This document shows positions 37,032 through 46,487 of a DNA stretch of 64,000 bases, piece by piece. Location: contig JAUJPG010000001.1 in the NCBI GenBank assembly GCA_030447245.1, positions 297,579 through 361,578 of the forward strand, read 5' to 3'. Under the pieces are notes generated by a model. The model made no database searches. It was not told the origin of the DNA and saw only the letters and a list, made by a program, of their open reading frames with translations. The stretch comes from Chloroflexota bacterium. GTDB lineage: Bacteria > Chloroflexota > UBA6077 > JACCZL01. The translations under genes and the position numbers were made by a program. Positions within the stretch are counted from its first letter, which is position 1; each line of letters begins with the position of its first letter.

Positions 37032-37129
37032 GGGGGTGGAAGGGTCCCGGTGGGTCTCGCGGTCTTCAAAACCGTTGCGCGGCCGCTAGCGCGGTCGCGG
37101 GTGGGTTCGACTCCCATGCACCTCCGCCA
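37032..37129 (+). tRNA. selC: tRNA-Sec (UCA), selC
   Basis: A 98-nt tRNA with all tRNA-Sec peculiarities. Acceptor GGGGGTGG faces GCACCTCC (7 pairs including one G-U; the eighth is G-G). A 6-bp D stem GGGTCC/GGGTCT closes the CGGT loop identical to E. coli selC. Anticodon stem GCGGT/ACCGT holds CTTCAAA, anticodon UCA. The variable arm is a 9-bp GC hairpin with TAGC loop; T arm GTGGG/CCCAT with TTCGACT. G discriminator and CCA are encoded. It decodes UGA as selenocysteine when charged by SelA and delivered by SelB; those genes are outside the window. Confidence 0.96.
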
Positions 37130-37351
37130 TCTGTGACCAGATAGTGATCGTCTCGGCGTCGGGACATTCACGGCCCTGATACCGTCAGCTGTCGATCGCA
37201 ACGTGTGCGGCCGTCGTGGCACCGATGACTGGCAGCCAAACTCCCCGAAGTCGCTAAGCAGGTGGCCTGGGCCTGTTGCCGAACTCTTCGGTAGGGGCGC
37301 GGAGGTACGCTGCGCCAGGATCGCGGACGGCCTGGTGGAGGTCGGGTCCCG

Positions 37352-37990
37352 ATGCTGGGGCGGAAGACGTTCGGCCGAAGCTGTTCTATCCTTCGAGGAC
37401 CGCGTGTGGAGGACCACCTGGTGCGGCGCGTGGCGCGCGTGGACTTCGCGTTCGTCCGTCGGCTGACCCGGTCGTTTCTACACACGCGGTCGGCGGGGGT
37501 CGATCCAGCGGTCCTGGCTGGCGCTGCTCGGCTGGCTGTACGGGATCACCAGCGAGCGGCGGCTGGCCGAGATGTCGGCTGAACCTGGCCTTCCTGTGGT
37601 TCCTCGGCTATGACCTGGACGAGCGGCCGCGGACCACTCGGTGCTGTCGAAGGCGCGCGCCGTGTGACGGTCTACCAGGCGTTCTTCGCCGAGGTCGTCC
37701 GCCAGTGCGAGGAGCCGGGCTGCTCCAGGGCGACCCGGCTGTATCTGGACAGCACGCTGGTCGAGGCCAACGCCAGCCTGGCGTCGCTCGCTCGCGTGCG
37801 CTGGTCACCAACTCGCGGCGGTCGACGAGCATCTGGCCACGCTGTGGCAGGAGAACCCGACCCCGCCGACGAACCGATGCCCTGGTGCCCGACGACGCGC
37901 AGAGGCGCCACGTGCAGGCACGTCTGGCCCGACGACCCACCCAACGGCCCTGCGGCCCGGGCAGAACGCGCTGGCCGTCAGCCGCACCGA
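37352..37990 (+). pseudogene. IS1182/IS5-type transposase fragment, many frameshifts
   Basis: Pieces in all three frames match one transposase: DHLVRRVARVDFAFVRRLT at the start, GWLYGITSERRLAE in another frame, NLAFLWFLGYDLDERP, TVYQAFFAEVVRQCEE, then RLYLDSTLVEANASLASL. Several small deletions occur in addition to shifts. The C-terminal part including the last catalytic acid is missing; after S-R-T-D the sequence changes abruptly to an ABC permease. Relic of an insertion sequence 220 nt downstream of selC. Confidence 0.7.
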
Positions 37991-38555
37991 CCGGGGGATC
38001 CTCGCCGTGGCTCTGGCTGGGCCGCTCGGCACCGCCGCCCGGCCTGCTGGCCGGCTACCTCGGCGGCTGGGTCGAGACGGTGCTGATGCGGCTGGCCGAC
38101 GCCCAACTCGCTCTGCCCCGGGCGTGCTGCTCGGATCATCGTCGTCGCCGTGCTCGGAAGGCCAACCTGGTGTTGGTGCTGGCAGTCCGCCCTGGGTCAT
38201 CTACGCCCACGGATCATCTACACCACCGCCCGCAAGCGCGACTTCATCCTCGCCGCGCGGGCCCTGGGCGTCGATGCGCGCCGGATCAGCGCGCCACGTG
38301 CTCCCCAACACGCTCTCGCCGATCATCGTCCTGTGGCCCTGAGTGGGCTGGCTATCCTGTGAGCGGCGTTGAGTCCTCGGCGTGCCGCCCCCCGAGATCG
38401 TGGGGTGGGGTGCTGACGCCTGCTCGTCGCGCCCTGGATCGGCACGCTGCCTGGGATTGCGCTCGTCGTCACACGTCTGGGGCATCAACATGCTCGGCGA
38501 CGGCCTCCGCCGTACCTTGACCCCCGCTTTCGCACCGTCTCTGAGGCGATCAGCA
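37991..38555 (+). pseudogene. DppC-type ABC transporter permease relic
   Basis: Frame-broken but recognisable C-terminal half of a dipeptide/nickel transporter permease: ILAVALAGPLGTAA, AGYLGGWVETVLMRLADAQL, the EAA-loop region FILAARALGVDARRIS, RHVLPNTLSPIIVLWP, and GINMLGDGLRRTL near the end. The N-terminal half is absent; the sequence is joined directly to the transposase relic in the same orientation. No partner transporter genes are nearby. Confidence 0.65.
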
Positions 38556-38749
38556 GGCCGATGCTGCGCCCCTGATCGACAGCCCAGTCTGGTAACCAGC
38601 CCCGTGTGGTCTTCGCTTTTGTCGGCCGGCTTCGCCAAGCCCGCCAGGCTCACGCTGGGAGGCTTCCCACGGAAGTCGCTGTGCGATGTGCCGACAATCT
38701 CCGTACGCCTCTTCTGGACTTGACCCTGGACACCGACAATCGTTCGCTC

Positions 38750-39720
38750 ATGGCGCAGCGAGCGAGACGGATGTTCACGGCGGAGTTCAAGGGAGACGGT
38801 CGCGCTGATGGTCGGGCAAGAGCCTGTCGGGACCTGGACCTGACCGAGACGGCGGTCCGCCGCTGGGTCCAGCAGGCGGAGGTGGATGCCGGGCAGCGGT
38901 CGTTGACGACGGCGGAGCGGGAGGAACTGGCGCGGCCGTCGGGAGAACCTGGTGCCGCGGCGGCGGGAGATCCTGGTAAGCGGCGGCCTTCTTCGCCAAG
39001 GAGACGACCCGATGTTCCGGTTCATCGCGGTGGATCGGGTTCCCGGTCGCGCTGTGTCGCGTGCTGTCTGTTTGGAGCACGCGGCGGCCGTCGGGCGCGG
39101 TGGCCAACGCGGCGCTGACCGCCGGATGGCGGCATCTACGGGGCACCACGCGTCCACGCCGAGCTGCGGGTTCAGGGGACGGGTGCCGCGCGCGCGTTGC
39201 GCGGTTGATCACAGCTGGTCGGCTGTCGGCCGCGGGGGTCCGCCGCGACGATCTCCGACGACGACCCAAGCCGCTGACCTGGTGCAGCGGCGCTTTCGTT
39301 CGAGCGACGTGGACGCTCTGGGCTGGTCACCGATGTTCGGACCGACCAGGGCCTGCTGCCATCCTCGACGCCGGCTCCCGCCCGGGTGGTCGGCTGGGCG
39401 CTGGCCGATCACCTGCGCACCGAGCTGGCGCTGGACGCCCTCACCATGGCGCTCGACGCCGTCCTGCTGCGGCTGATATTCCGACCGCGGCACCCAGTAC
39501 CTGATGCCGTCGGCTGGCCGAGCACCGCCTCCAGCAGACACGTGCTGGGCGCCGTCGCTGAGAGCTTCTTCGCCACTCTCAAGACCGAGAGCTGCTCCAT
39601 CGCCAGACCTGGGCGACCCGGGGGAGAATCTTCGATTCGAGGTCTTCTACAATCGTCATCGTCGACATTCCACCCTCGGCTATCTCTCCAGCCGAGTTCG
39701 AAGCGCGCTACCATCTCCAG
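38750..39720 (+). pseudogene. IS3-family transposase relic (OrfA plus OrfB)
   Basis: OrfA opens at ATG 38750 (MAQRARRMFTAEFK) with the helix-turn-helix DLTETAVRRWVQQAEVD and TTAEREELA. OrfB pieces are AVANAALT-type helices, LVQRRFRSSDVDALGW, VVGWALADHLRTELALDALT, AVAESFFATLKTE and FYNRHRRHSTLGYLSS (integrase-core C-terminus). Frameshifts and deletions occur every 100-200 nt, so no functional transposase can be made. Confidence 0.7.
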
Positions 39721-40414
39721 GCGGTCGCCGCCTGATCGAACTCTCCACCGAAACGGGTCATCTCCAGCGTCTCTCCGCCGAGCAGCGGTACTGTCGAGCC
39801 CACGGCCAGCAGAGAAGCCGCCGGCTGCTCTACAGACGCCGCCTTTACGCATGGCGCCCTGGCGTAGCTAGCGGCGGCCGCCTCTGCCAGGGCCACCGTT
39901 GCCCACAGCCGCCAGCATCCGCCTTCCCCGTTGCCGTGTCCGACGGCAGTCCGGACTCGTCAGGTCCCTTGTTGCCCCGGTTCACATCGGGTTGGCCGTG
40001 TTCTCGGTCCTGACCGCCGCCAGCTGGATTCTCGGACACCCCGTGATCCACGGCCGCGTGGCCTGACCCGTTCTCTCTGGCATCTTCGGCTATCTGGCCC
40101 CGGGTGCATCTCCCGTCTGCTCGTTTGCCTCCTGGTCGTTGCCGAACGCCAGCCCGGTCCTGGTCGCTGATGCCGAGACGTCGTGCTGCTCGGGCCCCGG
40201 GTCGGCAGCAAGACCCATCTCGCCGAGCCGCTTGGTTTCCGGGCTGTCGCGCGGGGCCGCGGTGACCTCGCCCACGCTCGCGGATGAGTTCGACTCGCTT
40301 GCACCTCTGAACAGTGGTGCGACGTGATCCGGATTGGCGCGGTTCTTGCGCCCGGCCTGGTGAACTGATGCGCATCCACGACGACGGAGCACAGGATCGG
40401 GGAGGGGAAGCGCC
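39721..40414 (+). other. Degenerate sequence, nothing recognised
   Basis: About 690 bp between the IS3 relic and the next gene relic. Frames are short and give no recognisable motif on either strand. Confidence 0.35.
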
Positions 40415-40779
40415 ATGCCGCGCCGAGACACCATAGTGGACGTTTTCGCCGAGCAGAACGACACCGACGACGCGATAACGGCCGTCAGGGCGAGCTTCGC
40501 GGCCGACGAGATGCGTGCGCTGTCAGGGACCACGACGCCACCCGGGTGACTGCCCACGGCAGCGGTACCGAGGCGATCACTCCGCTCGGCGCGCTGACCC
40601 GGCGTCTGCTGGGCGGCGTTGCTGGCTGGCTGCTCGCGGCCAGGGCACTCCCGATGCCGGGCGTTGGTCCAGTCATCGCGGCTGGACCACTCGCGTCAGC
40701 ATTGGGCGGCGCCGTCCTTGGAGCCGCGGGAGGCGGGTTAGTCGGCGCCCTCACGAGTGCCGACGTTCGTGAAAACTAG
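40415..40779 (+). pseudogene. Small Gly-rich membrane/stress protein, frameshifted
   Basis: ATG 40415 after GGGGAGGGG opens with RRDTIVDVFAEQNDTDDAIT, a flavour of the short ferredoxin-like domain of heat/stress proteins, and ends at TGA 40547-40549. Another frame then carries TAHGSGTEAITPLGAL and a Gly/Ala-rich double membrane segment (SALGGAVLGAAGGGLVGALT). The two parts resemble one protein of a 17M general-stress-type layout; a D-D-P-A-R-Y-G-E-A-R piece near 40825 may be its lost end. Function unknown. Confidence 0.5.
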
Positions 40780-41461
40780 GCCAGGGTTCGACGAGCGGGT
40801 CCTCGTGGGCGGGCTGCTCCTGAGCGTCGATGACCCCGCCCGCTATGGCGAAGCTCGCACCCCATCATGATTGGGCATGGTGGTGCGAGGTCAACTGGGC
40901 ACGCTGGCCCCTGGCGTGCGCCTGGGACGAGGCGTTACCGGATTTGCGGACGAGATACGAATCGGATTACGCCAAGGAACGACATTTAGAGGACGGCTAG
41001 CAAGCCCATGGCATCGGGTACGAGGCTCACGGACCCGCCTGGATGGGCGGGCGTCCACCAGACTGGAGGGGATTGAGCTGGGCCCAGCGGGATGAGTGAG
41101 AATCGAGAGCAGGTGGGGAATGGACTGGATCGGTGCTCCGTGGGTCTTGCATTCGAATTTGCGCAGGCGCTCATGTCTCTGCCCCGCCCGAAACGCCGAG
41201 ACCGCGGCAGATCGCTCGTTAGTGGGTGGCCAGGCTGGTGGCTGCAGCAGTGGTAGCCCGGGCGGCTCGGTGGAGCAGGATTGACCGAGCACCGCCTGCT
41301 CACCCCCATAGACGCGGTTGCGCCTGCGGATCCAGCGTTACCCGCGTAGAATGGCGGTTCGGCTCGCCAGAGGCGCGACCGCGTGGTGGCATTGGCGCCT
41401 GGGGGCCCCTCGCGTCCATGGTGCTCGCTGGAACAGGGCACGGTTATACTTGGGCGTCCTA
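40780..41461 (+). other. Intergenic, no gene recognised
   Basis: About 680 bp without a convincing frame, RNA gene or repeat, apart from the probable tail of the preceding relic near 40825-40860. Confidence 0.35.
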
Positions 41462-41750
41462 ACGTGGTGGGAGTAGCCATCGCAATCTGGACGCTCGTAA
41501 GGTCGAGGTCGTCCTGAAACAGAACCTCGCGGCAGCCTGGCACCGTTGGAAAACGCTCAGCGATCGAGCCGTCAACTTCCAGGCCCGCGTGTTGCTCACC
41601 GTCTTCTACTACACGTTGATGGCGCCGTTCGGCATCTGGCAGGGCCTGATCGCCGATCGTCTTGCGCTGCGGCGTCACAACCGCGAAGGATTTTGGATTA
41701 GCCGATCCATCGGTGTTGCCACGCTGGACCAGGCGCGGAAGCAGTCCTAG
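41462..41750 (+). pseudogene. Small companion membrane protein of carbamoyltransferase, start lost
   Basis: A frame ending TAG at 41748-41750 reads WHRWKTLSDRAVNFQARVLL then [20 protein letters not shown] and ends TLDQARKQS. Small proteins with this FQARVLLT-x-FYxT-x-x-x-PFG pattern are regular neighbours of NodU-type carbamoyltransferases. One TM helix is predicted. No in-frame ATG/GTG/TTG precedes the conserved part; a TAA lies just upstream, so the true start is mutated or shifted. The stop is 1 nt before the carbamoyltransferase GTG. Confidence 0.5.
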
Positions 41751-41751
41751 C

Positions 41752-43538
41752 GTGTACGTCCTCGGGATCTCCTGCTTCTACCACGACGCGGCCGCTGCCC
41801 TGCTTCAGGACGGGATGCTCGTGGCCGCCGCCGAAGAAGAGCGCTTCTCGCGCAAGAAGCGACGCAGGCTTCCCGCGAATGGCGGTGCAGTTCTGCCTGG
41901 ACCAGGCGGGTATCGGCGCGCATGACGTCGAGTACGTGGTCTTCTATGAGAAGCCCTTGCCGAAGTTCGAGCGCGTGCTCACCACGATGCTGTCGACCTG
42001 GCCTCGATCGCGCCTCGCCTTTCGCGAGGCAATGATCACCTGGCTCACCGAAAAGCTATGGATCAAAGACAGGATCCGCACCGAGCTCGTCATCGAGCGC
42101 GACAAGGTCCTGTTTGTCGAACACCACCTGTCGCACGCGGCGAGCGCGTTTTTGCTCTCCCTACCATGAGGCGGCAGTCCTGACGGTGGACGGCGTCGGC
42201 GAGTGGACGACCGCCAGCCTCGGAGTCGGCCGCGCGAGCTGGGACGAGTCGGGACCGAGCGGCATCGACCTATTCCAGGAGGCGCGGTTCCCGCCTCCCT
42301 TGGCCTGCTCTATTCGGCGTTCACTGCCTGGCTCGGCTTCGAGGTTAACGACGGCGAGTACAAAGTCATGGGCATGGCTCCGTACGGCCAACCCGAGCAC
42401 CTCGACAAGGTCCACAAAGTGGTGGAGCTGAGCCGAGACGGCAGCTTCCGCTTGAACATGGAGTACTTCAGCTTCCATCACAGCATGGAGCAGACGTTCA
42501 GCCGCAAGTTCGAGGAGCTGTTCGGCGAACCGCGCGCGCGGAATCCGAGTTCTTCACCCGCGACGGCGCGCCAGCCGATGCGGCCGCCTCGGCCATCGCC
42601 AGAAACCAGTACTACGCCGACGTGGCGGCGAGCATTCAGGCGACGACCGAGCTGGCGATCATCAACATCGCCCGCCACCTCACGCACGGACAGGGCTCAC
42701 GCGGCTGTGCATGGCTGGGGGCGTGGCCTACAACAGCGTCGCCAACGGGCGGCTGCTGCGAAGACCCCTTCGAAGAGTTGTACATCCAGCCGGGCGGCTG
42801 GCGACTCGGGCGGGGCGCTCGGCGCGGCCCTGTATGCCTATCATGTCCTGCTCGGCAGGCCGCGCTCCTTTGTGATGAAGCACGCCTACTGGGGGCAAGC
42901 GTACAGCGCCGCCCAGGTCAAGGCGGCATTGGACGCGCGCGGCGTTAGGTACGAGATCGTCGAGGATGAGGAGCGGCTAGTTGACCTCGCGGCCGACGAG
43001 CTGGTCGCCCGGCGGGTGATCGGCTGGCACCAGGGCGCTTCAGTGGGGGCCGCGGGCGCTCGGCCGCCGTAGCATCCGTGCCGACCCGCGCCGCGCCGAC
43101 ATGAAGGACATTGTCAACACGAAGCTCAAGTTCCGCGAGCCGGTCCGCCCGTTTGCTCCAAGCGTCCTCGAAGAGCATGCCCCGCGCTACTTTGACCTGG
43201 GTGACGACACCCAAGCGTGGCCGCGCGAGCCGGCCAAGTTCATGCTGGCCGTGCTGCCGATCGCCGAGGCCGAACGGACAACCATCCCGGCCGTGTGCCA
43301 TGCCGGTGGGACTGGCCGCTTGCAGACCGTCACACGCGAAGGGAACGGCCGCTACCACAAGCTGATCGAGCGATTTGGACAGGCAACCGGCGTGCCAGTG
43401 ATCTTGAACACGTCATTCAACTTGCGCGGTGAGCCGATCGTGACCACCCCGGACAACGCACTCAACACGTTCTACAACAGCGGGATTGACACGTTAGTAC
43501 TCGGCGACTTCATGGTGCGGAAGGACCGAGCAGGATGA
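41752..43538 (+). pseudogene. NodU/TobZ-family carbamoyltransferase, several frameshifts
   Basis: GTG 41752 opens with [20 protein letters not shown] and [12 protein letters not shown]. Shifts near 41870, 42160, 42290, 42535, 42700, 42790 and 43050 break the frame. Recognisable parts: [79 protein letters not shown]-like CMAGGVAYN, RSIRADPRRADMKDIVNTKL, FRPFAP-like VRPFAPSVLEEHA and VILNTSFNLRGEPIV. The family O-carbamoylates sugars or antibiotics from carbamoyl phosphate via carbamoyl-adenylate. All motifs are still in order, so decay is recent or the indels are errors. Confidence 0.78.
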
Positions 43539-43684
43539 TGACTCGCTGGTGGGAGAGAGGATTGGGCGTTGCCGCGGCCGATCGGGGCGACGCACGTGTG
43601 CGTGTGAAGAGGGAGCGATGGGGCTATGAGTGAGAAGCTCGTTCGTCGTTCAACGACTGGCCTGTGTCGGGTACCCTAGCACTC

Positions 43685-43990
43685 ATGCCCGAAGGAGCGA
43701 TCAAGGTCGAAGTCTTGTCCTGGCTGGCGCGTGGGATGGACTTCCCCCGAGAGGACAAGGCGGTGTGGGAAGAGCCGATTAAAGACGGCGAGACGCTAGG
43801 GGACCTGATGGACCGCCTTGCGGCGCGCTACGCCCACTTCAGCGAGTTCTACGATCCGAATAGCCGGCTGCTCCAGGACCACGTGGAGCTCGTCGTGAAC
43901 GGGCGGCTGTACGATCTGGCTGGTGGATTCGCGGCGCCGCTTCGTTCCGGCGACACGGTGATGTTGTTCCCCGGTTTCAGCGGCGGCTGA
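43685..43990 (+). CDS. MoaD/ThiS-family sulfur carrier-like protein
   Basis: 101 aa from ATG 43685. Beta-grasp fold: IKVEVLSWLARGMDFP, GETLGDLMDRLAARYAHF, HVELVVNGRLYDL, PLRSGDTVMLFPGFSGG. It ends in the Gly-Gly used for adenylation and thiocarboxylation. Standalone, without moaE or thiG; it may carry sulfur for molybdopterin or for a tungsten/molybdenum oxidoreductase elsewhere. 22 nt upstream of the dehydrogenase gene. Confidence 0.82.
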   Translation: MPEGAIKVEVLSWLARGMDFPREDKAVWEEPIKDGETLGDLMDRLAARYAHFSEFYDPNSRLLQDHVELVVNGRLYDLAGGFAAPLRSGDTVMLFPGFSGG

Positions 43991-44012
43991 GCCGGAGCGG
44001 GGAGGACGTGAA

Positions 44013-44915
44013 ATGACCCGACCGATCGGATTTGTCGGCGTCGGCACAATGGGTAAGTCGATGGCGCTGAATCTCGTCAAGCGGCACTACCCGGTCACTG
44101 TGTACGACCTGAACCCTGAACCGGTCGAGGAGCTCCGCGAGTTTGGGGCCGAGCCGGCAACGACTGCCCAGAGCTGCGCGTCGAATGCCGAGGTCGTGAT
44201 CACGATGCTTCCCTCGTCGCCGCACGTGGAGGCGGCCGTGCTCGGTGCCGATGGCGTCCTGGACGGCATGCGTCCAGGGACCATCCTCATCGACATGAGC
44301 ACGATCGACCCACTGGTCACCCGATCGGTCAGTGAGAAGGTGGCGCGCCGTGGCATGCGGATGCTGGACGCTCCGGTTAGTGGTGGAGCAGTTGGCGCAC
44401 GCGATGCGACGTTGACGATCATGGTTGGCGGTCCGACCGAGCTCTTCGAGGAGTGCAAGCCGATCTTCGAGGCGGTCGGCGGCAACGTGGTGCATTGTGG
44501 CGAGATCGGCATGGGTGAGGTGGTGAAGGTCGTCAACAATCTGATTGCCGGGGTCAGCATGGCGGTCGTGGCCGAGGCCTTCAACATCGGCGTCAAGGCC
44601 GGAGCCGACCCGAAGATCATGTATGACGTCGTCAGCAAATCGTCCGGTAGCTGCTGGACGCTCAATCATGTCCTGCCTTATCCTGGGGTCTTGCCGGAAT
44701 CCCCCGCCGACAACGACTACGCCGCGGGATTCATGGTCGATCTGATGCGCAAGGATCTGAGTCTGGCGATGTCGGCGGCCAAGGGGCTCGGCGCTCCGGC
44801 CTTTCTCGCGTCGGTGGCGCACGAGCTGTTCGGCGTGGCATCGAACCTCGGCTACGGGCGCCGCGACATGTCAGCCGTAAAGAAAGCCCTCGACGCGCTC
44901 ACAGCCCAGGGTTGA
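44013..44915 (+). CDS. Beta-hydroxyacid dehydrogenase (3-hydroxyisobutyrate dehydrogenase family)
   Basis: 300 aa. NAD(P)-binding IGFVGVGTMGKSMALNLVKR, substrate loop DAPVSGGAVGARDATLTIMV and catalytic Lys in GMGEVVKVVNNLIAGVSMAV. The C-terminal domain has FMVDLMRKDLSLAMSAAKGL. Members oxidise 3-hydroxyisobutyrate, tartronate semialdehyde or related acids. GGAGGACGTGAA precedes the ATG. Specific substrate unresolved. Confidence 0.92.
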   Translation: MTRPIGFVGVGTMGKSMALNLVKRHYPVTVYDLNPEPVEELREFGAEPATTAQSCASNAEVVITMLPSSPHVEAAVLGADGVLDGMRPGTILIDMSTIDPLVTRSVSEKVARRGMRMLDAPVSGGAVGARDATLTIMVGGPTELFEECKPIFEAVGGNVVHCGEIGMGEVVKVVNNLIAGVSMAVVAEAFNIGVKAGADPKIMYDVVSKSSGSCWTLNHVLPYPGVLPESPADNDYAAGFMVDLMRKDLSLAMSAAKGLGAPAFLASVAHELFGVASNLGYGRRDMSAVKKALDALTAQG

Positions 44916-44967
44916 GCGGGGTCACGAGACGCCGCCATCACCGCGCCATTTCACCGACTAAACCCCA

Positions 44968-45465
44968 ATGAGCGAGGAGGCGGTCAACCGGCGCCTGCAT
45001 CGCGCCGCCGAGCGGCTGTTGGACGACGAGCGCCTGCAAGGCCGCATGACGGACCGAGAGTTCCAACCGCTGCTCGACTGGGCGATGGCGACGATCGAAC
45101 ACGCTGTGCTCGCGACCGTGCGACTGCCAGACGCCGCCGCCGACGTACACCTGGACGCGGTCAGTACCGCGGCACGGCGCGTCGTAGAGGACGTCGACCG
45201 GCTGCTCGCGGCGCGCGGTCGCGGCTCACGAGAATGGTCGCGGGCGGTACGTGTCCTCTTGGAGGACGTCGCTGCGCCGGAGCTCGTTCGGCCGCGTAGC
45301 TCCGCCGCGGTCCGCGCGCGGTTGGCCGCCACCCTGGCCGGCTGGTTCGAGACGAAGCGCGGGCGCTCGGCGTGTGACGTAGACGCGAGCGGTGATCGCC
45401 TGACGCACGAGCTTGCACGACTGCTGTCCGAGACCACCCAGCATCCTGTTCGGGAGATCCTATGA
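44968..45465 (+). CDS. Hypothetical protein upstream of phospholipase D-like genes
   Basis: 165 aa, mostly helical and Ala/Arg-rich, without TM segment or signal peptide. N-terminus VNRRLHRAAERLLDDERLQG; middle LLDWAMATIEHAVLATVRLP; C-terminus LTHELARLLSETTQHPVREI. No family recognised. Its stop overlaps the ATG of the next gene (ATGA), so it belongs to an operon with the two PLD-like proteins and may act with them. Confidence 0.7.
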   Translation: MSEEAVNRRLHRAAERLLDDERLQGRMTDREFQPLLDWAMATIEHAVLATVRLPDAAADVHLDAVSTAARRVVEDVDRLLAARGRGSREWSRAVRVLLEDVAAPELVRPRSSAAVRARLAATLAGWFETKRGRSACDVDASGDRLTHELARLLSETTQHPVREIL

Positions 45466-46487
45466 GGTCAGGGGGGTGGCTTGCGATCCTCGTGGCCGTC
45501 CTGCTTGCGCTGGCGGTGGCGGGACTCCTGCTCTTTCTGGTGCGTGGCCGCGAGGCGCCAGCGTTGCAGCCGACGCCGCCGGCGCTCCGCAGGGGCGGAG
45601 ACTGGTATGAGGTCTACTTCACCGAGCCGAAATATCCCGATCGTCCCGAGAACCACACCGGCGGCATCGACGAGCGGTTCGTTGAATTCGTCGACGCTGC
45701 GGGGCAGACCCTGGACGTCGCGGTCTACGACTTCGACCTTCAGAACGTCGTCGAGGCGCTGGCGCGCGCGCGAGCGCGGGGCGTGCAGGTGCGGATGGTG
45801 ACCGACAGCGACACGGTCGACAACATCCGCGACGAACGTATCCAGGCGGCGCTAGAGATTGTCGGCCGAGGCGGCATCCCGATCGTTGGCGATGAGCGGC
45901 CGGCCATCATGCACCACAAGTTTGCCGTGCGGGACGGCCAGGAGGTCTGGACCGGCTCCTGGAACATGACTACTGGCGACACCTATCGCCTAAACAACAA
46001 CGCCGCGCGGATGCGCTCACACGAACTGGCCGCGCGTTTCGCGAACGAGTTTGAAGAGATGTTCACCCAACGCAAGTTCGGGCCACGCAAGCCACGATCG
46101 ACGACTGAGCCACCGTTGCAGATCGGGCTGGCGCGCCTCCAGGTTCTTTTCTCGCCCTGCGAGGGCGTGGCTGCTCAGATCGCGGCGCGCGTCGCGCGCG
46201 CTCAGGCATCGGTCAACTTCCTGGCGTTCTCCTTCACCCACGACGGGATCGGGCAGGCCGTTCAGGAGCGCGCCCGAGCGGGAGTGCCGGTCACCGGAGT
46301 GTTCGAAACCACTGGCTCGAACACGCGCTTCAGCGAGTTCACACCCATGAAGCAGGGCGGCCTGACTGTCTACCAGGACGGCAAGCGGTCTGGGACACAG
46401 TCAGGGGATTACACTGCGCTGGACCAGTCGGCCGGAGTGGCCGGCCATTTGAGTGTCGTGACGGATGGGATGGGACGATTGGCGTGA
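45462..46487 (+). CDS. Phospholipase D-like protein, second HKD motif missing
   Basis: 341 aa. N-terminal TM/signal (AILVAVLLALAVAGLLLFLV), then a PLD domain with AIMHHKFAVRDGQEVWTGSW (H-x-K). The second half begins normally (NFLAFSFTHDGIGQAVQERA, TGSNTRFSEFTPMKQGGLTV) but after Y-Q-D-G-K it turns into an unrelated tail RSGTQSGDYTALDQSAG and stops. The next gene continues at this point with MHHKVILLDDRTTIFGSFNF. PLD enzymes need two HKD motifs, so this copy is either inactive or must dimerise. Probably exported. Confidence 0.8.
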   Translation: MRSGGWLAILVAVLLALAVAGLLLFLVRGREAPALQPTPPALRRGGDWYEVYFTEPKYPDRPENHTGGIDERFVEFVDAAGQTLDVAVYDFDLQNVVEALARARARGVQVRMVTDSDTVDNIRDERIQAALEIVGRGGIPIVGDERPAIMHHKFAVRDGQEVWTGSWNMTTGDTYRLNNNAARMRSHELAARFANEFEEMFTQRKFGPRKPRSTTEPPLQIGLARLQVLFSPCEGVAAQIAARVARAQASVNFLAFSFTHDGIGQAVQERARAGVPVTGVFETTGSNTRFSEFTPMKQGGLTVYQDGKRSGTQSGDYTALDQSAGVAGHLSVVTDGMGRLA

